From contig CAWBJW010000002.1 of assembly GCA_963789255.1 (NCBI GenBank), forward strand, positions 992,001 to 1,056,000: a stretch of DNA of 64,000 nucleotides, read 5' to 3'. This document shows positions 1-10,443 of this stretch, piece by piece. The stretch is from DATARH01 sp963789255 (GTDB lineage: Bacteria; Pseudomonadota; Alphaproteobacteria; ATCC43930; CGMCC-115725). A program made the position numbers and the translations under genes. Each line of letters starts with the position of its first letter. Within the stretch, counting starts at the first letter, position 1. The notes below the pieces were generated by a model. That model worked only from the letters and a program-made list of their open reading frames with translations. It was not told the DNA's origin and did not search any database.

Positions 1-1102
<1,102 letters not shown>

Positions 1103-1611
1103 TGTTACCGGTTCTTTCTGGGATGACGGGCCGGTCGAACGACTGCGCGTCCGATCATTCGGACGGGCGCACCGGCGATGATTGCGGAGGAAGTCGGTCA
1201 AATGCGGAGCAGCTTCCGCATGATTTGCCGCGGGTTGTTCGACCCTCGCTCGGGGGGCCGGCGCAGCTCCTGCTCCATGACGAGCGCCTAAGCTCTGCAA
1301 TAGGAGATGAGCCGTGCCCATATCAAAGTCAAGCCGCGCCTTGCCGCGCCCCCCTTGGCCGCACCTTGGCATGACCACCGCCGTCCGCGCCGTTGCGCCC
1401 CGGCCGCGGATGAGGCAAGCTGTCGCAGGCGCAATCCTGATCTGCGACGTTGGGCAACAGCGAGGGATGACGATCGCGGCGAGTCCGGGTATAAGGCGCG
1501 GCCACATCGTGGTCCTTCGCAGCAAAGGCCGGACGGGGAGGTTCGGCAGGGCGAGCCGGTCGCATCGCGAATGATTTCGGGTCGGACGTCCCGACCGGCA
1601 GGAGAAGCGTA
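1103..1611. other. intergenic region, no gene seen
   Basis: About 500 bases between the divergently transcribed helicase and korC. The open frames here are GC-rich shadows with no recognisable protein. Promoters for both flanking genes must lie here, but no convincing -35/-10 pair was identified. A purine-rich AGGAGAAG lies just upstream of the korC start. Confidence 0.5.
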
Positions 1612-3399
1612 TTGCAGCCTACCGACATCAGCAAACCGGACTATTTCCATAAGGTTGTCGACTGCCAATGGGCCTGCCCGGCGCACACGCCGGTGCCGGA
1701 ATACATCCGCCTGATCGCGGCGCGGCGCTTTGGCGATGCCTGGGCGATCAATTGGGAATTGAACGTCTTTCCGGGGATCCTCGGGCGCACCTGCGACCGA
1801 CCGTGCGAGCCGGCGTGCCGCCGCGGCCGGGTCGAGAAGGAGCCGGTCGCGATCTGCCGGCTGAAGCGCGTCGCCGCCGACAACAAGGGCGACATCAGCC
1901 GCTACCTGCCGGCGATCCCGAAGCAAAAGAACGGCAGGCGCATCGCCCTGATCGGCGCCGGCCCGGCCGCGCTGACCGTCGCGCGCGACCTCTTGCCGCT
2001 CGGCTATCACTGCGTGATGTTCGACGGCGATGCGAAGGGCGGCGGCATGATGCGCAGCCAGATCCCGCGCTTTCGCCTGCCCGAATTGGTGACCGACGAA
2101 GAGGTCGACCTGATCCTCGACATGGGGGTGGAACCCCGCTTCGGCCATTACGTCAGCAGCCTCAAGGCGCTGCTCGCCGAAGGCTGGGACGCGGTCTTTG
2201 TCGGCTCCGGCGCGCCGCGCGGCCGCGAGATCGAGATTCCCGGAAGGAAGGAGGCCGCCGCCAACATCCATATCGGGATCGACTGGCTGTCCTCCGTCTC
2301 GTTCGGCCATATCGACAGGATCGGCCGCCGCGTCGTCGTGCTCGGCGGCGGCAACACCGCGATGGATTGCTGCCGCTCCTCGCGCCGCCTCGGCGGCGAG
2401 GAGGTCACCGTCGTCGTGCGCTCGGGCTTCGAGGAGATGAAGGCCTCGCCCTGGGAAAAGGAAGACGCGACGCACGAGGGCATCCCGATCCTCAATTTTC
2501 TCGTGCCCATCGAGTTCACCCATGACGACGGCCGGCTGACCGGCGTCCTGTTCGAGAAGGTCAAGGCCCAATACGATGCGAAGGGCCGGCGCAACCTGGT
2601 CCCGACCGGCGAGCCGCACACGCATGTGCCCTGCGACGATGTCCTCGTCGCGATCGGCCAGGAAAACGCCTTTCCCTGGATCGAACGCGATATCGGCATC
2701 GAGTTCGACCGCTGGAACATGCCCAGGGTCGATCCGAAAACGATGCAATCGAGCCTGCCCAACGTCTTCTTCGGCGGAGATGCGGCGTTCGGTCCGAAAA
2801 ACATCATCTGGGCGGTCGCGCACGGCCATGATGCGGCGATCTCGATCGACAAATTCTGCCATGACGAGGAGGTCGGCGAGCGCCCGGCGCCCGGGGTAAC
2901 CCTGGTCAGCCAGAAGATGGGCATTCACGAGTGGAGCTACGACAACGACATCTCGAACGATCTGCGCTACCGGGTGCCGCTGCGCGACCTCCCGACCGCG
3001 CTCAAGGACATTCGCACCGAGGTCGAACTCGGCTATGACGACCAACTCGCCTTTCTCGAGTCCGAACGCTGCCTCAATTGCGACATCCAGACCGTCTTTG
3101 CCGGCCCGTTGTGCATCGAATGCGACGCCTGCGTCGACATCTGCCCGATGGACTGCATCACCTTCACCGAAAACGGCGAAGAAGACGATTTGCGCGGGCG
3201 TCTTAGCGCTCCGGCAACCAATCCGACGCAGGATCTCTACATCGGCAACTCGCTGAAGACCGGACGGATCATGGTCAAGGACGAGGATGTCTGCCTGCAT
3301 TGCGGTCTGTGCGCCGAGCGTTGTCCGACCGGCGCCTGGGACATGAGCAAATTCCTTCTCGACATGACAATGGCTGGTCCCGCATGCCGATCCCGTTGA
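1612..3399 (+). CDS. korC: FAD/Fe-S NAD(P) oxidoreductase subunit of 2-oxoacid oxidoreductase (gamma)
   Basis: 595-residue GltD-like flavoprotein with extra ferredoxin domains. The N-terminus carries an iron-sulfur cysteine set (C18, C22, C61, C65, C69, C82), then an FAD dinucleotide fold (IALIGAGPAA near 111-120), an NAD(P) fold (VVVLGGGNTAMDCC near 240), an FAD-closing GGDAAFGP motif, and two C-terminal [4Fe-4S] motifs (CIECDACVDICPMDC near 502, CLHCGLCAERCPTGAW near 561). It precedes korA and korB. The three predicted sizes fit the 2-oxoglutarate:NADP+ oxidoreductase described from Azoarcus evansii, whose flavin subunit passes electrons from the ferredoxin-type core to NADP+. Start is TTG at 1612, preceded by AGGAG. 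The substrate is inferred from subunit architecture. Confidence 0.82.
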   Translation: MQPTDISKPDYFHKVVDCQWACPAHTPVPEYIRLIAARRFGDAWAINWELNVFPGILGRTCDRPCEPACRRGRVEKEPVAICRLKRVAADNKGDISRYLPAIPKQKNGRRIALIGAGPAALTVARDLLPLGYHCVMFDGDAKGGGMMRSQIPRFRLPELVTDEEVDLILDMGVEPRFGHYVSSLKALLAEGWDAVFVGSGAPRGREIEIPGRKEAAANIHIGIDWLSSVSFGHIDRIGRRVVVLGGGNTAMDCCRSSRRLGGEEVTVVVRSGFEEMKASPWEKEDATHEGIPILNFLVPIEFTHDDGRLTGVLFEKVKAQYDAKGRRNLVPTGEPHTHVPCDDVLVAIGQENAFPWIERDIGIEFDRWNMPRVDPKTMQSSLPNVFFGGDAAFGPKNIIWAVAHGHDAAISIDKFCHDEEVGERPAPGVTLVSQKMGIHEWSYDNDISNDLRYRVPLRDLPTALKDIRTEVELGYDDQLAFLESERCLNCDIQTVFAGPLCIECDACVDICPMDCITFTENGEEDDLRGRLSAPATNPTQDLYIGNSLKTGRIMVKDEDVCLHCGLCAERCPTGAWDMSKFLLDMTMAGPACRSR

Positions 3400-3418
3400 A
3401 CTGCACTGCGACGGCGCG

Positions 3419-3528
3419 TGGTTCGAGACGCGCCCTCCGGGCGCTCCTCACCATGACGGAGGTTTTTGGTCGCGCCGAGAACGGCGTCATCCTGAGGAGA
3501 CCGCGAAGCGGTCGTCTCGAAGGACGCA
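3419..3528. repeat. inverted pair of dispersed palindromic repeats (family A)
   Basis: Two opposed copies of a short element. The right copy reads GTCATCCTGAGGAG, a variable GC palindrome, then GTCTCGAAGGACGC; the left copy is a diverged reverse complement. The same arrangement recurs at 51378-51490 and 59877-59989. It fills the gap between korC and korA and can fold into a long stem. Confidence 0.85.
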
Positions 3529-3570
3529 GCACGTCTGCCCTCTCGGCCCGTATGGAAGAGCGTTGAACCG

Positions 3571-5433
3571 ATGGCGTTAGAGACGAAATCCGCTCCTCGC
3601 GCAATTACCGCCGTCAACGACTTCGTCGTCAAATTCGCCAACGTCAACGGCTCCGGCTCGGCGAGCGCCAACGCGCTGTTCGCCAAATCGGTGCTGCGGA
3701 TGGGTATCCCGGCAAGCTCGCGGAACATTTTCCCGTCGAACATCCAGGGCCTGCCGACCTGGTTCGAGGTGCGGATCAGCGACAGCGGCCATCTCGGCCG
3801 CCGCGGCGGCGTCGACATGATGGTCGCGATGAACCCGCAGACCTGGAAGCAGGACATCGCCGAGATCGAGCCCGGTGGATACCTGCTCTACGATGCGACG
3901 AAGCCGATGCCGGCGTCGAAGTTCCGCGACGACATCAACGTGATCGGCGCGCCGCTGACGGCGATCTGCAACCGCACCTACGACGACGTGCGCCAGCGCC
4001 AGCTGTTCAAGAACATCATCTATCTCGGCGTCTTGTCGGCCCTCCTCGACATGGACGCGCCGGCGATCGAGCAGTTGATCAGCGAGCAGTTCCGCGGCAA
4101 GGACACGCTGATCAAGCCCAATCTGCACGCCCTGCAGCTCGGGCGCGATTGGGCGACAGAGGCGCTCGACTGCCCGCTCGGGCTGCACCTCGAACGCCGC
4201 GACAAGATCGGCAACCGCATTTCCGTCAGCGGCAACGACGCGGCGGCGCTGGGCGCCGTCTATGGCGGCGCGACGGTGTGCGCCTGGTACCCGATCACCC
4301 CCTCCTCCTCCCTCGCCGAAGCGTTCGCCGCGCATTGCCAGCGCCTGCGCCGCGACCCCGAGACCAAGGATCGGCGCTACGCGATCATCCAGGCCGAGGA
4401 CGAACTGGCCTCGATCGGCATGGTGATCGGCGCCGCCTGGAACGGCGCGCGCGCCTTCACCGCGACCTCGGGGCCCGGCATCTCGCTGATGCAGGAATTC
4501 ATCGGCCTCGCCTATTTCGCCGAGATCCCGGCGGTCATCTTCGACATCCAGCGCGGCAGCCCGTCGACCGGCATGCCGACCCGCACCCAGCAGGCCGACA
4601 TCCTGTCCTGCGCCTATGCCTCGCACGGCGATACGAAGCACGTCCTCCTGTTCCCGCAGGACCCCAACGAGGCCTTCACCTTCGCCGCCGACGCGCTCGA
4701 CCTCGCCGACCGGCTGCAGACGCCGATCTTCGTCATGCTCGATCTCGATATCGGCATGAACGACTGGCTGGTCCCGCCGCTCAAATGGGACCCGGCGCGG
4801 CGCTACGACCGCGGCAAGGTGATGACCTACGAGCAGCTTGAAGCCGGCAAGGATTTCGGCCGCTATCTCGATGTCGACGGCGACGGCATCCCCTACCGCA
4901 CCCTGCCCGGCACCCATCCGACGCGCGGCGCCTATTTCACCCGCGGCACGACCAAGGACCGCTACGCCCGCTACAGCGAAGAAGGCCACGACTACGTCGA
5001 CAACATGCAGCGGCTGTTGCGCAAATTCGAGACCGCCAAGCGCCTCGTGCCGCGGCCGGTCAAGCGCGAAGCCGCCGAGGCGACGAAGTTTGGCGCGATC
5101 TATTTCGGGTCGTCGTCGCTGGCGATGGAGGAAGCGCTCGAAGCGCTGGAAGCGCGCGGCATCCACCTTGATACGCTGCGCCTGCGCGCCTTCCCGTTCC
5201 ACGACGATGTGGTCGATTTCATCAGCAATCATGAACGCGTCTTTGTCGTCGAGCAGAACCGCGACAAGCAGATGCGCACGTTGCTGACAACCGAGCTGGA
5301 GATCGACCCGGCCCGGCTCGTCCCGATCCTGCATTACGACGGCACCCCGATCACCGCGCGGTTCATCGTCAAGGCGATCGCCGACATGCTCGCCGTCGTC
5401 ACCCTCGCCCCGTTGCGCAAGGCGCTCCCCTGA
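3571..5433 (+). CDS. korA: 2-oxoacid:acceptor oxidoreductase subunit alpha (gamma-alpha fusion)
   Basis: 620-residue catalytic subunit of a TPP-dependent 2-oxoacid oxidoreductase. The first ~190 residues are the gamma (CoA-handling, POR_gamma) domain, beginning VVKFANVNGSGSASANALF. The pyrimidine-binding alpha domain follows from about residue 215 (GNDAAALGAVYGG, YPITPSSSLAEAF, ATSGPGISLMQEF). The fused gamma-alpha order and absence of a pyruvate-type ferredoxin domain fit KorA, the 2-oxoglutarate enzyme that makes succinyl-CoA. It ends in a TGATG overlap with korB, so the two are translationally coupled. The start ATG at 3571 is preceded by GTTGAACCG, a weak ribosome site. Substrate assignment is by family, not from a diagnostic residue. 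Confidence 0.88.
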   Translation: MALETKSAPRAITAVNDFVVKFANVNGSGSASANALFAKSVLRMGIPASSRNIFPSNIQGLPTWFEVRISDSGHLGRRGGVDMMVAMNPQTWKQDIAEIEPGGYLLYDATKPMPASKFRDDINVIGAPLTAICNRTYDDVRQRQLFKNIIYLGVLSALLDMDAPAIEQLISEQFRGKDTLIKPNLHALQLGRDWATEALDCPLGLHLERRDKIGNRISVSGNDAAALGAVYGGATVCAWYPITPSSSLAEAFAAHCQRLRRDPETKDRRYAIIQAEDELASIGMVIGAAWNGARAFTATSGPGISLMQEFIGLAYFAEIPAVIFDIQRGSPSTGMPTRTQQADILSCAYASHGDTKHVLLFPQDPNEAFTFAADALDLADRLQTPIFVMLDLDIGMNDWLVPPLKWDPARRYDRGKVMTYEQLEAGKDFGRYLDVDGDGIPYRTLPGTHPTRGAYFTRGTTKDRYARYSEEGHDYVDNMQRLLRKFETAKRLVPRPVKREAAEATKFGAIYFGSSSLAMEEALEALEARGIHLDTLRLRAFPFHDDVVDFISNHERVFVVEQNRDKQMRTLLTTELEIDPARLVPILHYDGTPITARFIVKAIADMLAVVTLAPLRKALP

Positions 5434-6488
5434 TGACCTACATCGTCAAGCCCAAGCTGCATCACCCCAAGCTGCCGACCAACGCGCTCGGCTATACCCA
5501 TCGCGACTACGAAGGCTCGATCTCGACCTTGTGCGCCGGCTGCGGCCACGATTCGATCAGCGCCGCGATCATCCAGTCGTGCTTCGAACTGGCGCTGCCG
5601 CCGCACCGCATCGCCAAGCTGTCGGGGATCGGCTGTTCGTCGAAGACGCCGACCTATTTTCTCGGCCAGTCGCACGGCTTCAACAGCGTCCACGGCCGGA
5701 TGCCGTCGGTGCTGACCGGGGCCAATCTGGCCAATCGCGACCTGATCTATCTCGGCGTCTCGGGCGACGGCGACTCGGCCTCGATCGGCCTCGGCCAGTT
5801 CGCCCATTGCATCCGCCGCGGCGTCGACATGGTCTACATCGTCGAGAACAACGGCGTCTACGGCTTGACCAAGGGCCAGTTCTCGGCCACCGCCGACAAG
5901 GGCTCGAAGGCCAAGCGCGGCGCGGTCAACACCGACGCGGCGATCGATCTGGTGGGCCTCGCGCTGCAACTCGGCGCCTCCTATGTCGCGCGCAGCTTCT
6001 CCGGCGACAAGGCGCAGCTGGTGCCGCTGATCAAGGCGGCGATCGAGCACAAGGGCGCGGCCTTTATCGACGTGATCTCGCCCTGCGTCGCGTTCAACAA
6101 CCACCCGGGTTCGACCAAGAGCTTCGATTACGTGCGCGCCCACAACGATGCGGTCAATCAGCTCGACTTCATGGTCGAGCGCGAGACGATCACCGCCGAT
6201 TACGCGCCCGGCACGGTCGAAACCGTGGTAACGCACGACGGCTCGACCGTGCGCCTGCACAAGCTCGCGCTCGACTACGACCCGACCGACCGCATCTCGG
6301 CGCTGACCTATCTGCAACAGCGCCATGCCGCCGGCGAGGTCGTCACCGGGCTATTGTTTGTCGAGCCCGATCCCGGCGATCTGCACCACTTCCTCGGCAC
6401 CGTCGAGGCGCCGCTCAACGCGCTCGGTGAAACCGAGCTGTGCCCCGGACCGGACGTGCTCGAAAAATACAACGCCGCGCACCGCTGA
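5433..6488 (+). CDS. korB: 2-oxoacid:acceptor oxidoreductase subunit beta (TPP-binding)
   Basis: 351-residue beta subunit carrying thiamine pyrophosphate and one [4Fe-4S] cluster. Visible are the cluster cysteines (CAGCGHD near residue 32, GIGCSSK near 67, and a late cysteine in ISPCVAFNN near 216) and the TPP/Mg motif GDGDSASIGLGQF with NNGVYGLTKGQ. Length is normal for KorB. Its ATG overlaps the korA stop by one base, so it is the third gene of korCAB. With KorA it would form the catalytic core, and KorC would pass electrons to NADP+. Confidence 0.9.
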   Translation: MTYIVKPKLHHPKLPTNALGYTHRDYEGSISTLCAGCGHDSISAAIIQSCFELALPPHRIAKLSGIGCSSKTPTYFLGQSHGFNSVHGRMPSVLTGANLANRDLIYLGVSGDGDSASIGLGQFAHCIRRGVDMVYIVENNGVYGLTKGQFSATADKGSKAKRGAVNTDAAIDLVGLALQLGASYVARSFSGDKAQLVPLIKAAIEHKGAAFIDVISPCVAFNNHPGSTKSFDYVRAHNDAVNQLDFMVERETITADYAPGTVETVVTHDGSTVRLHKLALDYDPTDRISALTYLQQRHAAGEVVTGLLFVEPDPGDLHHFLGTVEAPLNALGETELCPGPDVLEKYNAAHR

Positions 6489-6727
6489 GCCCGCAACGCG
6501 CCAATGACAGCGAAATCGTGCGCCGGTCTGCTCCTTATCCCAGCAGCCTGAAGCCCCCCGTTGACCCTGTTGCGGACCCCCGCCACATCGCGGCGACGTT
6601 GGGGAGCGCTTATCGCGTTGACCGTAACGTGTCGGCTGAAATGCTGGCGGACCGATGATCGGCAGACACCGAACAGCGAACGGCCTACGACCCCTTGGGT
6701 TTTCCGGCGGAGACCTTAGATCTTGCG
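6489..6727. other. intergenic region, nothing seen
   Basis: About 240 bases between korB and the toxin gene. No open frame with a recognisable product and no clear terminator was seen. Confidence 0.4.
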
Positions 6728-7027
6728 ATGGATCTCGTTGTCGAGGGATTTGATTGGGACGAGGGCAATCGGGCGAAGTGCCAGAGACACGGTGTCACGA
6801 TCACGGAGATCGAGGCGGTGTTGAGGGGCCAACCGCGTATCGCCCCCGACCCGAACCATTCCGCCGATGAGGACCGGTTAATCGCCATTGGCAGGAACGC
6901 GCAAAACCGACCTCTTTTCGTGGCCTTCACTCTCCGAACGCTGCGTGAGGAGCGTCTCATCAGGCCGATCACCGCCCGGTACATGCATGCGAGGGAGATT
7001 CAGAGGTATGAAGCGGCAGGTCCCTAG
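6728..7027 (+). CDS. brnT: BrnT family type II toxin (DUF497)
   Basis: 99-residue BrnT-like RNase toxin. The family signature is clear: FDWDEGNRAKCQRHGVTITEIE near the N-terminus (WD.. K... HGV), a central D..H..DEDRLIAIGR stretch, and the closing RPITARYMHAREIQRYE. BrnT proteins are compact RelE-like ribonucleases neutralised by a downstream BrnA antitoxin. I chose the ATG at 6728 rather than the upstream TTG at 6695, because VVEGFDWDE is where family members begin. It overlaps the next gene by 20 bases, as usual for a toxin-antitoxin pair. Confidence 0.88.
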   Translation: MDLVVEGFDWDEGNRAKCQRHGVTITEIEAVLRGQPRIAPDPNHSADEDRLIAIGRNAQNRPLFVAFTLRTLREERLIRPITARYMHAREIQRYEAAGP

Positions 7028-7364
7028 GATGACCACCGACGCGGCAGCCGAGGCCTTTCTGGAGTCGGACCTGTCCGACCTCGACTACGCGCAATTCAAG
7101 CCCGTGCGGTTTCAGTTCCCCAACAAACCCAAACGGCCAGGAAACACTATCCGGAAGCCGGCGTCCGCAGCATCGCGCCCGCCTGCCAGTCGTCTCGCCC
7201 CTGGAACCCCGGCACCACGCTCGGGGATTTATCAGCAGACCGGCCCGCGCGGTGGGCGGCCGGGCGAAATTGTGCCTTCGGCTGGCGGCAAGCCGCTCCC
7301 GCCCGCTCCCAAGGGACGAACGTGGACACTCATCGACCCGAGTCCCCAAAAGCGTCATAAATAG
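7008..7364 (+). CDS. BrnT partner antitoxin with atypical C-terminal half
   Basis: 118 residues, starting inside the end of brnT (ATG at 7008). The N-terminal ~40 residues (MTTDAAAEAFLESDLSDLD, then FKPVRFQF) match the toxin-neutralising segment of CopG/BrnA-type antitoxins paired with BrnT. In those antitoxins a ribbon-helix-helix DNA-binding domain normally follows. Here it is replaced by a proline- and arginine-rich linker (about 43-70) and a C-terminal block GIYQQTGPRGGRPGEIV with KPLPPAPKGRTWTLIDP. That block resembles the short YjzC-like family of unknown function. So it should still bind BrnT, but I see no DNA-binding domain for autoregulation. No frameshift is apparent at the junction. 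Confidence 0.75.
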   Translation: MKRQVPRMTTDAAAEAFLESDLSDLDYAQFKPVRFQFPNKPKRPGNTIRKPASAASRPPASRLAPGTPAPRSGIYQQTGPRGGRPGEIVPSAGGKPLPPAPKGRTWTLIDPSPQKRHK

Positions 7365-7431
7365 CCGAGGTCCGGCGCCGCTGCGTCGGCTGCACCCGAC
7401 AGCCGGCAGATCGGACGCAGGGAGGATTTCG

Positions 7432-9124
7432 ATGCCGGCAACAAACTTTATCGCGGCGCGCGATTTCCTGGTCGCGCACCGCACCGATTACGAGACCGCC
7501 TATCGCGAGTTCCGCTGGCCGGTGCTCGACCGCTTCAACTGGGCGCTCGATTATTTCGACCCCATGGCCCGGGGCAATACCCGCCTCGCGCTGTGGATCG
7601 TCAACGAGGGCGGCGCCGAGCACAAGCTGACCTTCGCCGAGATCGCCGAGCGTTCGAGCCGTTTCGCCAACCACCTGCGCGCGCTCGGCGTCGGCCGCGG
7701 CGACCGGGTGCTCCTGATGCTCGGCAATGTCGTGCCATTGTGGGAGTCGATGCTCGCGGCGATGAAGCTCGGCGCGGTCATCATCCCGGCGACGACGCTG
7801 TTGACCCGCGACGACCTTGTTCGACCGGTTCGCGCGCGGCCGCGCCCGCCACGTCATCACCAGCGCCGACAACATCGGCAAGTTTGCCGAGGTGCCGGGA
7901 GATTACACGCGGATCGCGGTCGGCGGTGCGGCGCCCGGCTGGCAGCGCTACGAGGACGCCTATGAGGCCCCGTCCGCCTTCGCCGCGGAGGGCGAGACCC
8001 GGGCGAGCGATCCGCTGCTGCTCTATTTCACCTCCGGCACCACCGCCAGGCCCAAGCTGGTGTTGCACAGCCACCAAAGCTACCCGGTCGGGCTGTTGAC
8101 GGCGATGTACTGGATCGGCCTCAAGCCCGGCGACATTCATCTCAACATCTCCTCGCCCGGCTGGGCGAAGCACGCCTGGAGCTGCTTTTTCGCGCCGTGG
8201 AACGCCGGGGCGTGCGTGTTCATGCTGAACCAGCCCCGGTTCAACGCCGCCGCTCTGCTCGATGCGCTGGCGCATTACCGGATCACGACGTTCTGCGCGC
8301 CGCCGACCGTGTGGCGGATGTTGATCCAGGAAGATTTGCGCGCCCGCAAGGTCGCGTTGCGCGAGGTCGTCAGCGCCGGCGAGCCGCTCAACCCCGAAGT
8401 CATCGAGCGGGTCCGCGCCGCCTGGGGCCTCGTGATCCGCGACGGCTACGGCCAGACCGAGACGACCTTGCAGATCGGCAATTTCCCGGGCCAGGCGCTG
8501 AAACCGGGCGCGATGGGCCGGCCGGCGCCGGGCTACCGGGTGCGCCTCCTCGACGAGGAAGGCGCCGAGCAGGACGAAGGCGAAATCTCGCTCGCGCTCG
8601 ACCCCGCGCCGCTCGGCCTGATGCAGGGCTATCAGGGCGAGGACGGCGCCATCGTCCCGCTCGCCGGCGAGGCATACCGCACCGGCGATGTGGCGATGCG
8701 CGACGCCGACGGGCACTTGACCTATGTCGGCCGCGCCGACGATGTGTTCAAATCCTCCGACTACCGGATCAGCCCGTTCGAATTGGAAAGCGCGCTGATC
8801 GAGCATCCGGCGGTCGCCGAGGCGGCGGTCGTGCCGTCGCCCGACCCGCGCCGCCTCGCCGTGCCCAAGGCGTTTGTCGCGCTGGCGCCGGGGCACGCCG
8901 CCGATCGCGCCACCGCATTGGCGATCTTCCGCCATCTGCGCGAGCATTTGGCGCCGTTCAAGCGGGTGCGGCGGCTCGAATTCGCCGATCTGCCGAAGAC
9001 GATCTCCGGCAAGATCCGCCGCGTCGAATTGCGCGCCGGCGAAGCCGAGCGCCGCCGCGCCGGCGAGCCCGGCCCGCGCGGCGCGGCCGAATTCTGGGAA
9101 GAAGATTTCCCCGAACTCCGCTGA
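7432..9124 (+). CDS. acyl-CoA synthetase, AMP-forming, medium-chain type (one frameshift)
   Basis: Adenylate-forming enzyme that activates a carboxylic acid with ATP and joins it to CoA, in the cytoplasm. Motifs in order: the P-loop-like YFTSGTTARPK, GYGQTETT (A5), YRTGDVA, the hinge YVGRADDVFKSSDYRISPFELE, and the catalytic lysine region PKTISGKIRRVEL. Overall it resembles the medium-chain/benzoate (MACS) group. The first ~128 residues (ATG at 7432, preceded by GGGAGGATTTCG) are in another frame from the rest. One extra T near 7819 (CTTG for CTG) explains this, and correcting it gives about 563 residues with DDLFDRFARG at the junction. Substrate is unknown. Confidence 0.85.
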
Positions 9125-9364
9125 CCCCGGCCCCCCACGCCGATCGCAGCCGCCCGGCCGCCACGGCGGCTTTGCGGCGAAACCAGCCGTTCGCCCGCCG
9201 CAATCAAATTGGTAAACTCGACCCTACAGCGAAGCTTCATTGCTTCGTCGGCGGGCCGCTTCCATACCGCCTTGAATTGCTTTATAAGACTAGAACATGT
9301 TGAGAACGAAACGCGAGAGCTGTGGGTGGGCATCAAAAGTCTAGAGTACGCTTCCGAGGATCGC
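9125..9364. other. intergenic region, nothing seen
   Basis: 240 bases upstream of the methyltransferase, with lower GC from about 9220. No gene or repeat recognised; it probably holds the methyltransferase promoter. Confidence 0.35.
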
Positions 9365-10435
9365 ATGACCCTGCTGGATTCCACAAAGCGGCAAGCCGAC
9401 CTCCCCCTTGATGTGCCAGCGGCGCGGCCCCAGCATGACGCCATACCGTTCAGTGCGGGCGCGCCTGCGCCACTGGAGCCCGAGGCGTGGCTCCCGGGCG
9501 AAGTCGGGCCGATCATCGATCATCAGACGGCACTTCCCCGGATTGCCAAGGACGCGAAGCTCGTGGCTGAAATCGAGCGGCGTCTACCGCAAATTCCGAC
9601 GCGGCACCATCTCTTCAACGCCAACTCCCGGGTGCTCGATTTCGTTCCGGCGGACAGCGTGCATCTTGTTCTCACCTCACCGCCCTATTGGACGCTGAAG
9701 GAGTATCGCGACCATCCTGATCAGCTCGGCAGCGTCGCGGGCTACGAAACTTTCCTCGCCGAGCTTGAAAAGGTCTGGGAGGGGTGTTACCGCGCGCTTG
9801 TCCCCGGCGGACGCCTTGTTTGCGTCGTCGGCGATGTCTGCCTGTCGCGCCGCAAGAACCGCGGCGAGCATACCGTCGTTCCGCTCCATGCCGCGATTCA
9901 GGAACAATGCCGGCATATCGGTTACGCGAACCTGGCGCCGATCATCTGGAACAAGATCGCGAACGCCAAATACGAAGCGGAGGGCAATGGCGGGGGCTTC
10001 CTTGGCAAGCCCTATGAGCCCAACGCCGTTATCAAGAACGACATCGAGTTCATCTTGATGGAACGGAAGACAGGCGGCTACCGCAGCCCGTCGGTTGCCA
10101 CGCGGGTGTTGAGCGTGATTCCTGCCGAACGGCATAAGGTCTGGTTTCAGCAAATCTGGACCGGCTTGACCGGGGCCTCCACCCGCCAGCACCCGGCGCC
10201 CTTTCCCATCGAGCTCGCGGAGCGGCTCGTGCGGATGTTCAGCTTTGTCGGGGACGTTGTGCTGGACCCGTTTGGCGGTACGGGCACGACAAGCACGGCC
10301 GCCGGCCTGTGGGGACGCAACAGTATCGGGGTCGAGGTTGATCCAGAATATTTTTCTATGGGTTTGCAGCGCGTGAAGGGTGCACTCCAGAAGTATGGAG
10401 CCGCGCGGGTAATGGCGCACCCGACCACAACATAG
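9365..10435 (+). CDS. site-specific DNA methyltransferase, beta class (m4C or m6A)
   Basis: 356-residue amino-methyltransferase of the restriction-modification type. The catalytic motif IV (LTSPPYW, near residue 104) comes before the AdoMet-binding motif I (LDPFGGTGTT, near residue 300). This is the beta-class order, and SPPY is most common in N4-cytosine enzymes, though some adenine enzymes share it. GRNSIGVEVDPEYF follows motif I as expected. I chose the ATG at 9365, preceded by GAGGA, over an upstream start at 9209. The restriction gene begins 8 bases after its stop, so they form one operon. The methylase frame is intact while the nuclease is degraded. Base composition is less GC-rich than the neighbours, consistent with horizontal acquisition. 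Confidence 0.86.
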   Translation: MTLLDSTKRQADLPLDVPAARPQHDAIPFSAGAPAPLEPEAWLPGEVGPIIDHQTALPRIAKDAKLVAEIERRLPQIPTRHHLFNANSRVLDFVPADSVHLVLTSPPYWTLKEYRDHPDQLGSVAGYETFLAELEKVWEGCYRALVPGGRLVCVVGDVCLSRRKNRGEHTVVPLHAAIQEQCRHIGYANLAPIIWNKIANAKYEAEGNGGGFLGKPYEPNAVIKNDIEFILMERKTGGYRSPSVATRVLSVIPAERHKVWFQQIWTGLTGASTRQHPAPFPIELAERLVRMFSFVGDVVLDPFGGTGTTSTAAGLWGRNSIGVEVDPEYFSMGLQRVKGALQKYGAARVMAHPTTT

Positions 10436-10443
10436 AGGGCACG

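Noticed and set aside
1288..3300. 670-codon open frame on the minus strand opposite korC
   Set aside because: Antisense shadow of a GC-rich gene; composition is dominated by Asp, Arg and Ala and has no domain, while the plus-strand protein has all its motifs.
3577..5334. 585-codon open frame on the minus strand opposite korA
   Set aside because: Same type of GC-driven antisense frame; the plus strand holds a recognisable KorA.
9209..9364. Longer methyltransferase start at 9209
   Set aside because: The extra 52 residues lack similarity and no ribosome site precedes them, whereas ATG 9365 has GAGGA.
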